Shown: positions 43,734 to 53,613, counted from the stretch's first letter. The stretch: 64,000 nt of DNA from Alphaproteobacteria bacterium (GCA_006844765.1 SPJV01000214.1:1-64000); one strand, 5' to 3'. Notes: generated from the letters alone by a model not told the origin. Numbers and translations: made by a program.

Positions 43734-44449
43734 GAGTCATTGAGATAAAGGCATGTCAGCACGCAGAACACATAGGCCTGCAGGAATGCCACCAAGATCT
43801 CAAAGCCTGTCAGAAGCACGTTCATCACGATCGGCGCGATCCCGCCAAGACCGAAAGTCGCCGCACCCAGCCCGAAAACGAAGCCAGCAAAGACTTTCAT
43901 CATCGTGTGTCCCGCCATCATATTGGCGAAAAGACGGACCGAGAGGCTGACCGGACGGCTGAGATACGAAATAATCTCAATCGGGATCATCAACGGATAC
44001 ATCAGCACGGGCGCACCAGACGGCACGAAGAAGCTGAAGAAGTGCAGCCCATGCTTGAACAGCCCAACCAACGTCACCAGCACGAAAACGAACAACGCCA
44101 TCGCCATGGTCACAATAATATGGCTCGTGAAGGTGAAGCTATAGGGGATCAGGCCCAGCAAGTTGCCAAACAGGATGAACATGAACAGCGTGAACACGAA
44201 GGGGAAGAACTTCCGACCTTCATCACCGACATTGTCCCTGATCATACTGCCTATGAATTCGTATGTGGCTTCCGCCATCGACTGCCAAGGTCCCGGCACC
44301 AACGCACGCTTGCGCATACCACCGACCATGAACGCCGTCACGGCGATGATCGTCAGAACCATCCACATTGACGAGTTGGTAAAAGCGACCGAGGACATTT
44401 CCCCGCCGCCGACCGGCTTGATGACGAATTGCTCGAGAGGACCAGCCAC
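43718..44449 (-). CDS. atpB: ATP synthase F0 subunit a
   Basis: 243 residues, five to six helices. The essential Arg of the proton path is in LSVRLFANMMAGHTMMKVF, with the C-terminal helix ILVAFLQAYVFCVLTCLYL. Works against the c ring to convert proton flow to rotation. Its stop codon lies in a 16-bp tandem repeat. Starts 12 bp after atpI. Confidence 0.96.
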   Translation of the reverse strand: MAGPLEQFVIKPVGGGEMSSVAFTNSSMWMVLTIIAVTAFMVGGMRKRALVPGPWQSMAEATYEFIGSMIRDNVGDEGRKFFPFVFTLFMFILFGNLLGLIPYSFTFTSHIIVTMAMALFVFVLVTLVGLFKHGLHFFSFFVPSGAPVLMYPLMIPIEIISYLSRPVSLSVRLFANMMAGHTMMKVFAGFVFGLGAATFGLGGIAPIVMNVLLTGFEILVAFLQAYVFCVLTCLYLNDSLHLH

Positions 44450-44461
44450 TAGTATTCCCCT

Positions 44462-44836
44462 TTATTCATCCTGTTTATCAGGGCGGCGCCAGCCGACCCC
44501 CATGTCCATTCCGTTGGCCAGTCTATAGACGTTCGAAACGCCTGCGGCCATACCAAAAAACAAGAACAAGATCATCAGCCAGGGCTTTGTGCCAAGCCAT
44601 TGATCCAGACCATACCCTATGGCGAGGCCGACAAGCAGCGACGCCACCATTTCCGTGCCCATTCTGAGGGCATAACCGATGCCCTGGGCACTTGATTCCG
44701 GGGCCTCTGGTGCCGCATTTCCGGCCTTTCCGCCACCCAGCCGCGACGCTTGGTCGCGCTTCAAGGCATCAAGCCGTTCCGCGAAATCTTCGCCGGCCCC
44801 ATTGTCCGCATTCGGCCCCTTGGAACCATCCGTCAT
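44462..44836 (-). CDS. atpI: AtpI/AtpZ family protein of the ATP synthase operon
   Basis: About 124 residues from the ATG at 44836; the open frame upstream of it lacks family character. A charged N-terminus (AERLDALKRDQASRLGGGK) precedes two helices, MVASLLVGLAIGYGLDQWL and WLMILFLFFGMAAGVSNVY. AtpI-type proteins assist c-ring assembly or Mg2+ supply. First gene of the F0 operon. Confidence 0.9.
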   Translation of the reverse strand: MTDGSKGPNADNGAGEDFAERLDALKRDQASRLGGGKAGNAAPEAPESSAQGIGYALRMGTEMVASLLVGLAIGYGLDQWLGTKPWLMILFLFFGMAAGVSNVYRLANGMDMGVGWRRPDKQDE

Positions 44837-45032
44837 GTCGCCGCACCTGAAACCACTTTTATCTCCAGCGGTTCTTGCAGGCCACAAGTCCAGAAAATGC
44901 GCCCCTTTTAATCCGCGCGGGAACCTACCGATGGCAGCCGATAGAGTCAATCTTGGCGCCCCTTTCACAGTTCGGTAAAGCCGGGCATACTCGGATCGAG
45001 GGGCAAAATCGGGGGGGAGAAACCGGCAAATA

Positions 45033-46739
45033 ATGTCAAAATCAAAAAAAGAACGGACATCCGAGTTATCAGAGATACTGGAACATCTGAATATCGGGCT
45101 TTCCTATTTCGATAAGAATCTCAATCTCGTTATATCCAATAAGACGCTTGGCGTCCTCTTAGGTTTTCCTGATTCAGTCCGGATCCCAGGAACGAATCTG
45201 TCGGAATTCTTCCGCTTCAATGCTGAACGAGGGGAATATGGCGACGGAGATATTGAAGCCCAAATCACCGAACGACTAAAACTTGCCCGGTTAAGAAAAC
45301 CCCATGACTTCGAACGCATCCGCCCAGATGGAAGCGTCCTTCGCATTCAAGGAATGCCAACCGAGGATGGGGGCTTTGTCACAACCTACTCGGACATCAC
45401 GGAGCTCTATCAGTCCAAACAGGCCCTGGAGGAAACCAATGCCAATTTGGACGATCTTATGCGCGAACGGACGAAATCCCTGCGCGAACGTGAAGAGCAA
45501 CTTGCCGAGCAGGCGGAACTGCTAACCGAAATCATGGAAAGCACCAATGTCGGCATCGCGCATTATGACAAGGAACTCCGTTTAACTGTCGCCAATCAAC
45601 GCTACTACGATATTACAGAGGTTCCCAAGGAACTCCGACTGCGTGGCATAAAACTGCAAACCCTTTTCAAAGAGTGCGACATCAGCCAGTTTCATTCACT
45701 GCCTGAAGAAAACGAAACGCGAGAAGAGCGCATACAAAAAGAGCTGCACCTTATCTCCAACCCAGATCATGCCCATTATTTACACACGCGCGAAGACGGG
45801 GTGATCATTGAAGTCGCCCGCAGGCATCTGCCATCCGGTATCGTCACAACATTCTCCGATGTCACGGAGCGGGAAAACACCGCAGCGCGTTTGCGGCGCG
45901 CGAATGAAGAGCTTGAAGCTCGAGTTGCGAAGAGAACGTCCGAGCTGGAAACACAGCTGCGCGAAACGGAACGAGCCGAACAGGAAACAAGGATCGCCAA
46001 AGATCGTGCCGAATCGGCCAACCGCGCAAAATCTCTCTTCCTAGCCCAAATGAGCCACGAGCTTCGTACGCCGTTGAACTCCATCATCGGCTTCTCGGAA
46101 ATCGCACGTTTGGAAATGTTTGGGCCGGTCGGCGATGACCGATACAAGGATTATTTGGATTCAATTCATAAGTCGGGCAACATTTTATTGGAACTGATCA
46201 ATGACATCCTGGATATGGCAAGGCTCGAATCCGGGAAATTTGAACTGGAAGAATCGGCGTTTGATGTTGCTGCGTCCTTGATGGAAACACTCGACTTCGT
46301 TGCTCCGCGCGCCAAGCAACGGGGAATCCAAATTGAACGAGCCTTTACGGACTATGATCCAATTATGATCCGGGCAGACCGCCGGCGCGTTCAGCAGTTG
46401 GTCGAGAACCTTGTAACGAATGCGATAAAATACACGTATGAAAATGACACCATCGTCGTGGACATCCATGTCAGTGATGCGAGAGAAATCATCATAGCCG
46501 TCCAAGATTCAGGACCAGGCATGACAGATGAAGAGCTCCAACTAGCACTACAACCCTTCTCCCAGCTCCATCACGCGGTGATGAGCACGACCAGGGAACG
46601 AGAGGGAACAGGGCTTGGTCTATCCATTGTGAAGAACTTGATCGAAGCGCATGGTGGCCGACTGGGTGTCGAAACAGCACCGGACCAGGGCGTAAAGGCT
46701 AGGCTTGTTTTCCCGAAGGACCGGACAGTTACTTCTTAG
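45033..46739 (+). CDS. Cytosolic PAS-domain sensor histidine kinase
   Basis: 568 residues without membrane helices. Two PAS domains of the PAS_7 type (about 12-125 and 165-280; each starting near a hydrophobic GLSYFDKNL or GIAHYDKEL) are joined by coiled coils. The kinase core follows: H-box MSHELRTPLNS with His342, N-box VENLVTNAIKYTYEN, G1 DSGPGMTDEE and G2 GTGLGLSIVK. The signal is likely soluble or redox/light related, but no haem or flavin ligand is apparent. No response regulator is adjacent. It ends in a 4-bp convergent overlap with the MscS gene. Confidence 0.92.
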   Translation: MSKSKKERTSELSEILEHLNIGLSYFDKNLNLVISNKTLGVLLGFPDSVRIPGTNLSEFFRFNAERGEYGDGDIEAQITERLKLARLRKPHDFERIRPDGSVLRIQGMPTEDGGFVTTYSDITELYQSKQALEETNANLDDLMRERTKSLREREEQLAEQAELLTEIMESTNVGIAHYDKELRLTVANQRYYDITEVPKELRLRGIKLQTLFKECDISQFHSLPEENETREERIQKELHLISNPDHAHYLHTREDGVIIEVARRHLPSGIVTTFSDVTERENTAARLRRANEELEARVAKRTSELETQLRETERAEQETRIAKDRAESANRAKSLFLAQMSHELRTPLNSIIGFSEIARLEMFGPVGDDRYKDYLDSIHKSGNILLELINDILDMARLESGKFELEESAFDVAASLMETLDFVAPRAKQRGIQIERAFTDYDPIMIRADRRRVQQLVENLVTNAIKYTYENDTIVVDIHVSDAREIIIAVQDSGPGMTDEELQLALQPFSQLHHAVMSTTREREGTGLGLSIVKNLIEAHGGRLGVETAPDQGVKARLVFPKDRTVTS

Positions 46740-47998
46740 GGCTTGGTCTTAGGCTCATTTCTCTCCGAGTTCTTCAAAACCGGCGCGATAACATCCGGCT
46801 TTTCGCCCGGTGCATTTTCAAACTCCGGTCTAGCCGTATTGGGTATGGATTCAATATAGAGAGATTGGCTCGGGAACGCGAAGCCACTCCCCGCCGCCTC
46901 GACGATTTCCATGATCTTGAAGGCCAAACGTTCCTTGATTTCAAGCCATACTGCCCATTTCGTGGTGTTCGCATAGCAATAGAGCATGATATCAATCGAT
47001 GAGGCGTTGAAGCTGTCGAATCGAACGAATACGCCGCCACGGCTGTCCGTTACAAATTCTCCAGACTCCATGACATAGCGCTCTATGTCATCACGAATTG
47101 TCTTTAGCTGATCGACGGTCGTCCGATACTCCACACCGATCACCATATAAATCCGCCGAAACGTCATGCGGCTAAAGTTCGTTACCGCACCATCGGCAAG
47201 CTGCGCGTTCGGCACATAGACCGGCCCCAGATCAAACCGTCGGATCGAAGTCGAGCGAAATCCGATTGCCTCAACCGTGCCTTCGACAACGCCATTCACC
47301 CTGATCCAATCGCCAATAGAGAATCGGCGTTCAATCAGGATCAAGGCCCCGGCAATCAGGTTCTTGAACAAGTCCTGCGCGCCAAGCGCTACCGCGACGC
47401 CGAATAGACCAAGCCCGGCAAGGATCGGCCCGACAGCGATTCCCCATAGCTCCAAGATCGTCGCGGCGCCGATGAAGACGACCAAAGTCTTTGCCGCATT
47501 CGTCAACCACGACACCATCGCTGTCGTGAAGACCCGCTCTAGCCGTCCCAACAGCCCCAGAAGCGGTTCAATCATCCGATAGAAGAACCAGAAGATCAGA
47601 ACGATAAAAAGGGACCGGCTGATATTGTCGCCGATCCGCTCCAGCGTCCCATAGAGATTGAGATAATCGAGGGCGAAAAAGACACCCAGCACGACAGGGA
47701 TGAAACTGATCGGATCCCGTAACGTCACCACCAGTTTTTCATCGAATTTGTTTTCAGTCCGCGCCGTGAACGCTTCGACACGGCGCATGACCACAACTGT
47801 GAACACATGACGGAACAGCAGAAATCCAATCAGGATAGACAGGGCGATGATGATGTTGCCGACCTCAACGCCAAAAATGGCGCGATCCCACAGCGTATTT
47901 ACGAATTCCCATATCCCGTCGAGACTGCGATCCTCGATCTCATCCGGCGCCGGGACCGATACGCTGTCGGAGACAATTGAAGCCGGTTGATCGGACAT
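46736..47998 (-). CDS. Mechanosensitive channel of the MscS family
   Basis: 420 residues with four to five N-terminal helices. The pore helix and following beta domain are recognisable in GLGLFGVAVALGAQDLFKNL, then LIERRFSIGDWIRV and GTVEAIGFRSTSIRRFD. MscS channels release solutes on hypo-osmotic shock. The C-terminal tail after the vestibule is Pro/Lys-rich and disordered. Stop overlaps the histidine kinase stop by 4 bp. Confidence 0.92.
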   Translation of the reverse strand: MSDQPASIVSDSVSVPAPDEIEDRSLDGIWEFVNTLWDRAIFGVEVGNIIIALSILIGFLLFRHVFTVVVMRRVEAFTARTENKFDEKLVVTLRDPISFIPVVLGVFFALDYLNLYGTLERIGDNISRSLFIVLIFWFFYRMIEPLLGLLGRLERVFTTAMVSWLTNAAKTLVVFIGAATILELWGIAVGPILAGLGLFGVAVALGAQDLFKNLIAGALILIERRFSIGDWIRVNGVVEGTVEAIGFRSTSIRRFDLGPVYVPNAQLADGAVTNFSRMTFRRIYMVIGVEYRTTVDQLKTIRDDIERYVMESGEFVTDSRGGVFVRFDSFNASSIDIMLYCYANTTKWAVWLEIKERLAFKIMEIVEAAGSGFAFPSQSLYIESIPNTARPEFENAPGEKPDVIAPVLKNSERNEPKTKP

Positions 47999-48030
47999 TC
48001 GTCACCCTTTCACAAAACTTGAGCGCAGCC

Positions 48031-49107
48031 TTACAGAAGTGCTGCCTTCGCCACCTTCCGCATTACCGTCGGCAAGGCAACATCGCCAAGATTATCCAGC
48101 GGACACCATATACAATCTTTGGGCAGGTCCGCGTCAACCACCTGCGCACGAGCCACTGTCAGCCGCAGATGGAAATGGGTGAAGGTGTGCTTGATCTCTC
48201 CCATCATCCGGAAGGACCCGGGCGCAAGCGATACCGGCATTCCATACGCGCCCTCCTCTGTTTCCGGTGGCTCAACACCTTCAGTCCAAGGACTGGACGG
48301 CACCTCCATCATCCCACCGAGCAAGCCACTTTCAGGCCGTCGCCGAAGAAGGACCGCCCCATTTGTGTTTTCGATCCACACCGCCATTCCGGTCCGCGTC
48401 GGTTTCACTTTCTTCGGCGCACGACGGGGCAATGTCTCGGCCATGTCCTTCCCCGCACAGACCGCTGTGATCGGACAAAGCATGCATCGTGGCTTCCGCG
48501 GCGTGCAGATCGTTGCGCCCAGATCCATCATCGCCTGCGCGAAATCTCCGGCACGCGCATCCGGCGTTACCGCATCGGTGAGTGCGTACAGGGCAGGTTT
48601 CGCAGCCGGCAACGGCGTTTCAACAGTGTTGAGCCGGGCAATCACGCGCTCGATATTGCCATCCATCACCACCGCGCGCTGGCCAAAGGCAATGGCGGCG
48701 ATGGCGGCAGCTGTATAGCGCCCAATGCCGGGAAGATTCAAAAGCGCCTCTTCCGTATCAGGAAAAGCGCCACCGTGATCCTCAACTACCCTTTGGGCAC
48801 ATTTGTGAAGGTTTCGGGCGCGGGCATAGTAACCAAGCCCCGCCCATTCCGTCAGCACCCGATCCAAATCTGCGGACGCCAGCCCCTCCACCGTCGGCCA
48901 GAGCGTGAGGAAACGCTCGAAATAATCCTTCACGGTCGCAACGGTAGTCTGCTGCAACATGATTTCCGACAACCAGACATGATAGGGATCCATACGAGAC
49001 GCACCGGGCGGGGCCCGCCAGGGAAGGCGCCGCGCATGTCGGTCGTACCAGTCCAGCAACGGTACCGCGACAGCTTCAGAAGTCAGAGAATTATTCGGGT
49101 TGGTCAT
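48031..49107 (-). CDS. mutY: A/G-specific adenine glycosylase
   Basis: 358 residues. Removes adenine mispaired with 8-oxoguanine. Helix-hairpin-helix LPGIGRYTAAAIAAIAFGQ leads to the catalytic Asp in MDGNIERVIARL; the [4Fe-4S] cluster is C-x6-C-x2-C-x5-C in CTPRKPRCMLCPITAVC. The C-terminal NUDIX-like domain (WIENTNGAVLLRRRPESGLL) recognises oxoG. Divergent from the DciA-like gene, an arrangement conserved in alphaproteobacteria. Confidence 0.95.
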   Translation of the reverse strand: MTNPNNSLTSEAVAVPLLDWYDRHARRLPWRAPPGASRMDPYHVWLSEIMLQQTTVATVKDYFERFLTLWPTVEGLASADLDRVLTEWAGLGYYARARNLHKCAQRVVEDHGGAFPDTEEALLNLPGIGRYTAAAIAAIAFGQRAVVMDGNIERVIARLNTVETPLPAAKPALYALTDAVTPDARAGDFAQAMMDLGATICTPRKPRCMLCPITAVCAGKDMAETLPRRAPKKVKPTRTGMAVWIENTNGAVLLRRRPESGLLGGMMEVPSSPWTEGVEPPETEEGAYGMPVSLAPGSFRMMGEIKHTFTHFHLRLTVARAQVVDADLPKDCIWCPLDNLGDVALPTVMRKVAKAALL

Positions 49108-49261
49108 GCAAAAGCTCGATTACCATCCAATGATTTTCTTATGTCTGCGCATTCCATCGCGCTTTTCCGATGATCGCGATTTCTCTGCGCCCCGTTGTCT
49201 GGCACAATAGGGCGGCGAAGGGGCGCTGACACCCCTTGCAGACTAAGAAGGTAAATTTTCG

Positions 49262-49786
49262 GTGCAAAAACGTGGTTACTCAAAGGGAGAGAAACGTCGG
49301 GGTGGCACACGCTCCATGGCGGCACTTGTCTCTGGCCTGACCGGGCGGGCCCTCGGCAAGCGCGGTTTCGCGACCGCTTCGGTGATCACTGATTGGCCGG
49401 TCATTGTCGGCCATGACCTTGCCGCGCAATCACAGCCTGACCGGCTCGTTTTCCCCCGCGGCTCCAGAGACAGAGGGACCTTGCATATTCGTGTCGATGG
49501 CCCCTTGGCGACCGAACTCATGCATCTGGAGCCTTTGGTGATTGAGCGAGTGAATGCCCATTTCGGCTATGCCGCCGTCGCGCAAATCCGCCTGCACCGG
49601 GTGCCGCTTCGGCATGCTTCAGAAAAGCACCAGCCGAAACCACCGCCCCCACCGCCAACCGCATCAGAAAAGGCGGCGCTGGCCGACAAACTAAAGGACG
49701 TCGAAGACCCGGAGACGCGGCAAATCCTGACCCGGATCGGGGAGAGCCTGATTGCCCGAGAAAAGAAAACGGCAAATCAGCGCTAG
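49262..49786 (+). CDS. DciA-like DUF721 protein
   Basis: 174 residues from a GTG at 49262 with AGAAGG upstream. The DUF721 core runs from ASVITDWPVIVGHDLAAQSQ to LRVDGPLATELMHLEPLVIE (written here LHIRVDGPLA), followed by a Pro-rich linker and a basic tail. DciA proteins are thought to aid loading of the replicative helicase in bacteria without DnaC. Between mutY and the DsbA-like gene. Confidence 0.85.
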   Translation: MQKRGYSKGEKRRGGTRSMAALVSGLTGRALGKRGFATASVITDWPVIVGHDLAAQSQPDRLVFPRGSRDRGTLHIRVDGPLATELMHLEPLVIERVNAHFGYAAVAQIRLHRVPLRHASEKHQPKPPPPPPTASEKAALADKLKDVEDPETRQILTRIGESLIAREKKTANQR

Positions 49787-49924
49787 AGATGCCTCATTAA
49801 AGTCCAAATTAGGATCGAAACTTAATTCTGAAACCGCATAAAATCACATTGGAGTGACTTGCTTGTCGGGTCCGAAAGCCCTAGCTACTGGCGGGCCTGA
49901 ACAGCTTGAGGGAGTTATTATATT

Positions 49925-50533
49925 ATGATGCATCGCAGGAAATTCGTCGGGGGCGTCGTCGGTAGCGCCGCAGCCCTAACCCTTCCCCCTCTGGCATTGG
50001 CACAAGACAATGTTGAAGCCATGCTGGCAGATCGTGTCCTTGGTGACCCGAATGCGACGGTCACGATGATCGAGTATTCCTCCCTCACCTGCCCGCATTG
50101 TGCTGCCTTCCATCGCGAGAAACTGCCGACGCTGAAGGAACGCTTCATCGATACCGGCAAGATGAAATTCATCATCCGCGATTTTCCTTTGGACCAGGTT
50201 GCGGCCGTCGCTTCGATGCTGGCCCGCTGCGCGCCAGAGCCGGTCTATTACAATCTGATGGATGTATTGTTCGAACGCCAAGGTGAATGGGCCCGCAGTC
50301 AGGATGTCCTCAGCTCTCTTGGCAGCATTGGTCGCTTTGCCCAGATGAGCCCGGCGACGATTGAGGCCTGCTTCCAGAATCAGGAACTCTATACCGGCAT
50401 CGTCAGTAAACGCGAAGAATACAGCGAGGACGTCGATATTAAGTCGACGCCAACCTTCACCGTGAATGGTGACCTGCTGGTCGGCAATGACACGCTTGAG
50501 AAATTCATCTCCACGATCGAATCGTATCTGTAA
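49925..50533 (+). CDS. DsbA family thioredoxin-fold protein
   Basis: 202 residues. An N-terminal export signal (RRKFVGGVVGSAAALTLPP) of twin-arginine style is followed by a DSBA domain. The redox motif CPHC is in SSLTCPHCAAFHREK and the cis-Pro is in STPTFTVNG. It acts in disulfide formation or reduction in the periplasm. Sits after the DUF721 gene as in many alphaproteobacteria; the smc gene commonly found next is absent here. Confidence 0.92.
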   Translation: MMHRRKFVGGVVGSAAALTLPPLALAQDNVEAMLADRVLGDPNATVTMIEYSSLTCPHCAAFHREKLPTLKERFIDTGKMKFIIRDFPLDQVAAVASMLARCAPEPVYYNLMDVLFERQGEWARSQDVLSSLGSIGRFAQMSPATIEACFQNQELYTGIVSKREEYSEDVDIKSTPTFTVNGDLLVGNDTLEKFISTIESYL

Positions 50534-50607
50534 CCTGCAAAATTCTGTGGCCCTAGGGTTCCGTTTCCCTCTGGCAAGCATTCACTAATGCGATTAGAGT
50601 GCCAGCC

Positions 50608-51504
50608 ATGCCGATGGATTGGGACAGATTGCGGATATTTCATGCGGTGGCTGAGGCCGGTAGCTTTACCCATGCGGGCAACAAGCTGAACCTCAGCCAA
50701 AGTGCGATCAGCCGCCAGATCAGCGCGCTTGAAGAAAGCGTGCGGGTTCCCCTTTTCCACCGCCATGCGCGCGGCCTGATCCTGACGGAACAGGGGGAGA
50801 TGCTGTTCCGCACAGTGAAGGACGTTTTCCACAAACTGGCGATGGCCGAAGCCCGCCTGACGGAAAGCAAAGCCCGACCGACCGGCCCCTTGAAGATAAC
50901 AACGACGGCGGCTTTCGGCACCTTATGGCTAACCCAGCATATCAAAGAATTTATCGAACTTTTCCCGGAGGTGGAGGTCAGCCTGATCCTCGCCGATGAA
51001 GAGCTTGATTTGGGAATGCGCGAAGCCGATGTCGCCATCCGAATGAGCCCGCCGCGCCAACCCGATCTGGTCCAACGCCCCTTGATGGCGTTCCCCAGCC
51101 GAATCTACGCCAGCGAGGAATACCTGGAAGCGCGCGGCACACCGGAATCGATCGAAGAACTGGACCGTCACGATATTATCGTCTTTGGCGACGATACCCC
51201 CTCCCCCGTTGAAGTCGTGAACTGGCTGATCATGGCAGGCGCCCGGCGCGAAAGCCCGCGCCGACCGATCCTGCGCGTCAACAATGTCTATGGGATCTAC
51301 CGCGCAGTGCGCAGCGGTCTGGGGATCGCCGGATTGCCGCAATTCATGGTTCCCGACGACACCAATGTCGTTCAAATTCTGCCCGATACTGAAGGGCCGA
51401 TCACGCAGAGCTACTTCGTCTATCCCGAAGAACTTCGACACTCGAAGCGAATCTCCGTCTTCCGCGATTTCTTGCTCCGGAAAGTCGCCGAACTGAATTT
51501 CTGA
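50608..51504 (+). CDS. LysR family transcriptional regulator
   Basis: About 298 residues; ATG at 50608 preceded weakly by GAG, with a GTG three codons earlier as option. The winged helix is IFHAVAEAGSFTHAGNKLNL-SQSAISRQISALE and a substrate-binding domain with two alpha/beta lobes follows (PLKITTTAAFGTLWLTQHI). The target is unknown. It lies 30 bp upstream of the carboxymuconolactone-decarboxylase family gene on the same strand, which may be part of its regulon. Confidence 0.92.
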   Translation: MPMDWDRLRIFHAVAEAGSFTHAGNKLNLSQSAISRQISALEESVRVPLFHRHARGLILTEQGEMLFRTVKDVFHKLAMAEARLTESKARPTGPLKITTTAAFGTLWLTQHIKEFIELFPEVEVSLILADEELDLGMREADVAIRMSPPRQPDLVQRPLMAFPSRIYASEEYLEARGTPESIEELDRHDIIVFGDDTPSPVEVVNWLIMAGARRESPRRPILRVNNVYGIYRAVRSGLGIAGLPQFMVPDDTNVVQILPDTEGPITQSYFVYPEELRHSKRISVFRDFLLRKVAELNF

Positions 51505-51534
51505 TTCATATCCAATCTAAAGAGGGGCCGTCCT

Positions 51535-51921
51535 ATGGCTGAAAGTGAGCGTTTCGAAAACGGGTTGAAGAACCGCAAGGAAGTTCTGGGTGAGGAATAC
51601 GTCAACAAGGCGCTGGATAACTCAAACGACTTCACCTGGCCTTTCCAGCAGATGGTGACCGAAGCCTGCTGGGGCGATTGTTGGGGCCGTCCGGGTCTGG
51701 AACGCAAAACCCGGTCGATGCTGAACCTGGCCATGTTGTGCTGCCTGAACCGGCCGCATGAATTCAAGGTCCATTGCCGTGGCGCCGTCAATAATGGCGT
51801 GACCCCGGAAGAGATCCAGGAAATCTTACTGCAAGTTGGTGTCTATGCCGGTGTGCCAGCAGCGCTGGAGGGCTTCAAGAATGCGAACGAAGTCCTCAAA
51901 GAAATGGGCGTTGTAAAATAG
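51535..51921 (+). CDS. Carboxymuconolactone decarboxylase family protein
   Basis: 128 residues, close to PcaC length. The family segment reads RPGLERKTRSMLNLAMLCCL and NNGVTPEEIQEILLQVGVYA. Unlike typical PcaC, the preceding part is ACWGDCWG, where PcaC has a conserved acid, and Cys residues cluster (CWGDC, LCCL, HCRG). Reaction therefore uncertain: decarboxylase or a peroxidase-like role. AGAGGGG precedes the ATG. Follows the LysR gene by 30 bp. Confidence 0.85.
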   Translation: MAESERFENGLKNRKEVLGEEYVNKALDNSNDFTWPFQQMVTEACWGDCWGRPGLERKTRSMLNLAMLCCLNRPHEFKVHCRGAVNNGVTPEEIQEILLQVGVYAGVPAALEGFKNANEVLKEMGVVK

Positions 51922-52045
51922 ACGTCACTGGGCGCCTTCGACTCCATTACAACCGCGACATTTAAGCACGCAGGGTGTGTTTCAGCCCCATTCTGCACTA
52001 CATATTTTCATGCTCGACAATAACTGTGGATTACAGGAGTACGGC

Positions 52046-52435
52046 ATGAAAAGGCTCCCCTGCGTGCTTGCCATCGCATTGGCTCTGGCAACATTCGCTG
52101 CGCCCGGTTCTCAGGCTGCAGACGGCGAAAAACTGATGAAGAAGTGCAAGGCCTGTCACACCTGGAATGAGGGTGGGAAGAAAAAGGTCGGCCCTAATCT
52201 GTTCGGTGTCACGACTCGCCCTGCCGGCTCGTCTGAGGGATTCAAATACAGTAAGGGATTCAGAAAGGCTCAAGACGCAATCGGGATGTGGGATGATACG
52301 AAACTTGATGCCTATCTCGCAGACCCATCCCGATACTTGAAGAGCCTGGGCGGCGGCAGAAGCAGAATGACGTTCAAGCTCAAGAAAGAGAAGGATCGCG
52401 CAGCGGTCATCGACTATCTTGGCACGCTCAAATAG
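52046..52435 (+). CDS. Class I c-type cytochrome
   Basis: 129 residues from the ATG at 52046, with CAGGAG upstream. Signal peptide VLAIALALATFAAPGSQA, then the haem site CKACH near residue 35 and a probable Met ligand in GRSRMTFKL near the C-terminus. Resembles cytochrome c2/c550. Soluble periplasmic electron carrier; partners unknown. Downstream 142 bp contain a GC hairpin (52459-52490) without T-run. Confidence 0.92.
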   Translation: MKRLPCVLAIALALATFAAPGSQAADGEKLMKKCKACHTWNEGGKKKVGPNLFGVTTRPAGSSEGFKYSKGFRKAQDAIGMWDDTKLDAYLADPSRYLKSLGGGRSRMTFKLKKEKDRAAVIDYLGTLK

Positions 52436-52577
52436 GTCCATTCAGGAAGACGCTCATCCCGCCGAACCGTGCTGAAATGCCGGTCGGCGGCTGAAACCAG
52501 TGATCGTTATGCTGCCACGATCTCCTGCCTGAACGGCGGTTCAATCGTGCTGTTAAGCCTTCAGATCGTTGTTGGTG

Positions 52578-53411
52578 TTATCCCAGGGCTTGGCTGGACA
52601 ATGCCAGGACCTTAGCAGGGCCTTTTGGCGATGGTCGGTCACCCCGTTGCATTGCCACCGGCTCATCTACCGAAGTCATGCCCACGCTATCCAGGAATGC
52701 GCCGATCTCGGTCGCATTACCCATCCGGTCGACACGGATAAAACCAGGCATCTGCAAGGCTTCGATAAGTACAATCCCATCGGCTTCGCTTACCGCAGCG
52801 ATTGGGCCGATAACAGCCCCCCGACCAAAGCGGCGGCGGACTGCGTATCCGGTAAGCGCACTGTCACGCTCAAGCACGACAATCTCGCCCGCATCCGAAA
52901 GGGCCGACAACAAGGCTCGCCGTTCGACACCACAGGCGCCCGCATCCAGCGAGACGATCTGGTCGAAATCCTCCGCCTGGGCCTTTCTGACGCCCGGCGC
53001 GAAACGAGCCTCGCGGGTGCAGTCGCCTTGCTGCTGAACGATAAAACCCGTCTCTTCAAATCCCAGTTTCTGATAGAGGGGACGCCCCGCTGCGGTCGCA
53101 ATCAGGGAGATGCCGCGAGAGCCGGCCTTATCAAACAGGGCGGACATGATTACCCGACCAACCCCGCCGCCCTGACACGCGGGATCGACGATCACGAGAC
53201 CCAATGTCGCGGCAAGTTCATTCTGGGGCCAGAGATAGCCGACGCCCGCTTTCCGGGATGTCTCAACATCTATCGCGACGACGCCAGAACCAAGAGACAT
53301 CATCAACGCGATATCTTCTGATCGGTGAGGCCACTTAACAGCGCGTGAATACTCTGTAACCGTATCAAGGTCGCCCATTGATGCGGGTCTCAATGTCACT
53401 TCACGCGCCAT
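52578..53411 (-). CDS. GNAT family N-acetyltransferase
   Basis: About 277 residues; ATG at 53411 chosen for the GAGGAG seven bases ahead. N-terminal GNAT domain with the acetyl-CoA loop QGGGVGRVIMSALF, then a second half (FDQIVSLDAGACGVERRALL) like the extra GNAT-like domain seen in several larger members. Substrate unknown. Converges with the cytochrome gene. Confidence 0.88.
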   Translation of the reverse strand: MAREVTLRPASMGDLDTVTEYSRAVKWPHRSEDIALMMSLGSGVVAIDVETSRKAGVGYLWPQNELAATLGLVIVDPACQGGGVGRVIMSALFDKAGSRGISLIATAAGRPLYQKLGFEETGFIVQQQGDCTREARFAPGVRKAQAEDFDQIVSLDAGACGVERRALLSALSDAGEIVVLERDSALTGYAVRRRFGRGAVIGPIAAVSEADGIVLIEALQMPGFIRVDRMGNATEIGAFLDSVGMTSVDEPVAMQRGDRPSPKGPAKVLALSSQALG

Positions 53412-53613
53412 CTTCATACTCCTCACGCAACAAATTCTGACTGCACATCAATGACTATCCCGAAACACCATTACGAGGCCAGGGCATAGCAGAGTGGGTC
53501 GCAAGGGGGATACCGGCGACCACGCTGGATTGATGGCTTGTCCGCACCGAAATTCTCGAAGAAACGGATTTCCCAAATCCTCGACAAATCCTGCTCCTCG
53601 AATGTTGAGAGGT

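Noticed and set aside
46736..46739. 4-bp convergent overlap of histidine kinase and MscS genes
   Set aside because: Ordinary compact gene packing, no sign of regulation.
52459..52490. GC hairpin CCGCCGA / TCGGCGG after cytochrome c
   Set aside because: Strong stem but no T-run; not called a terminator.
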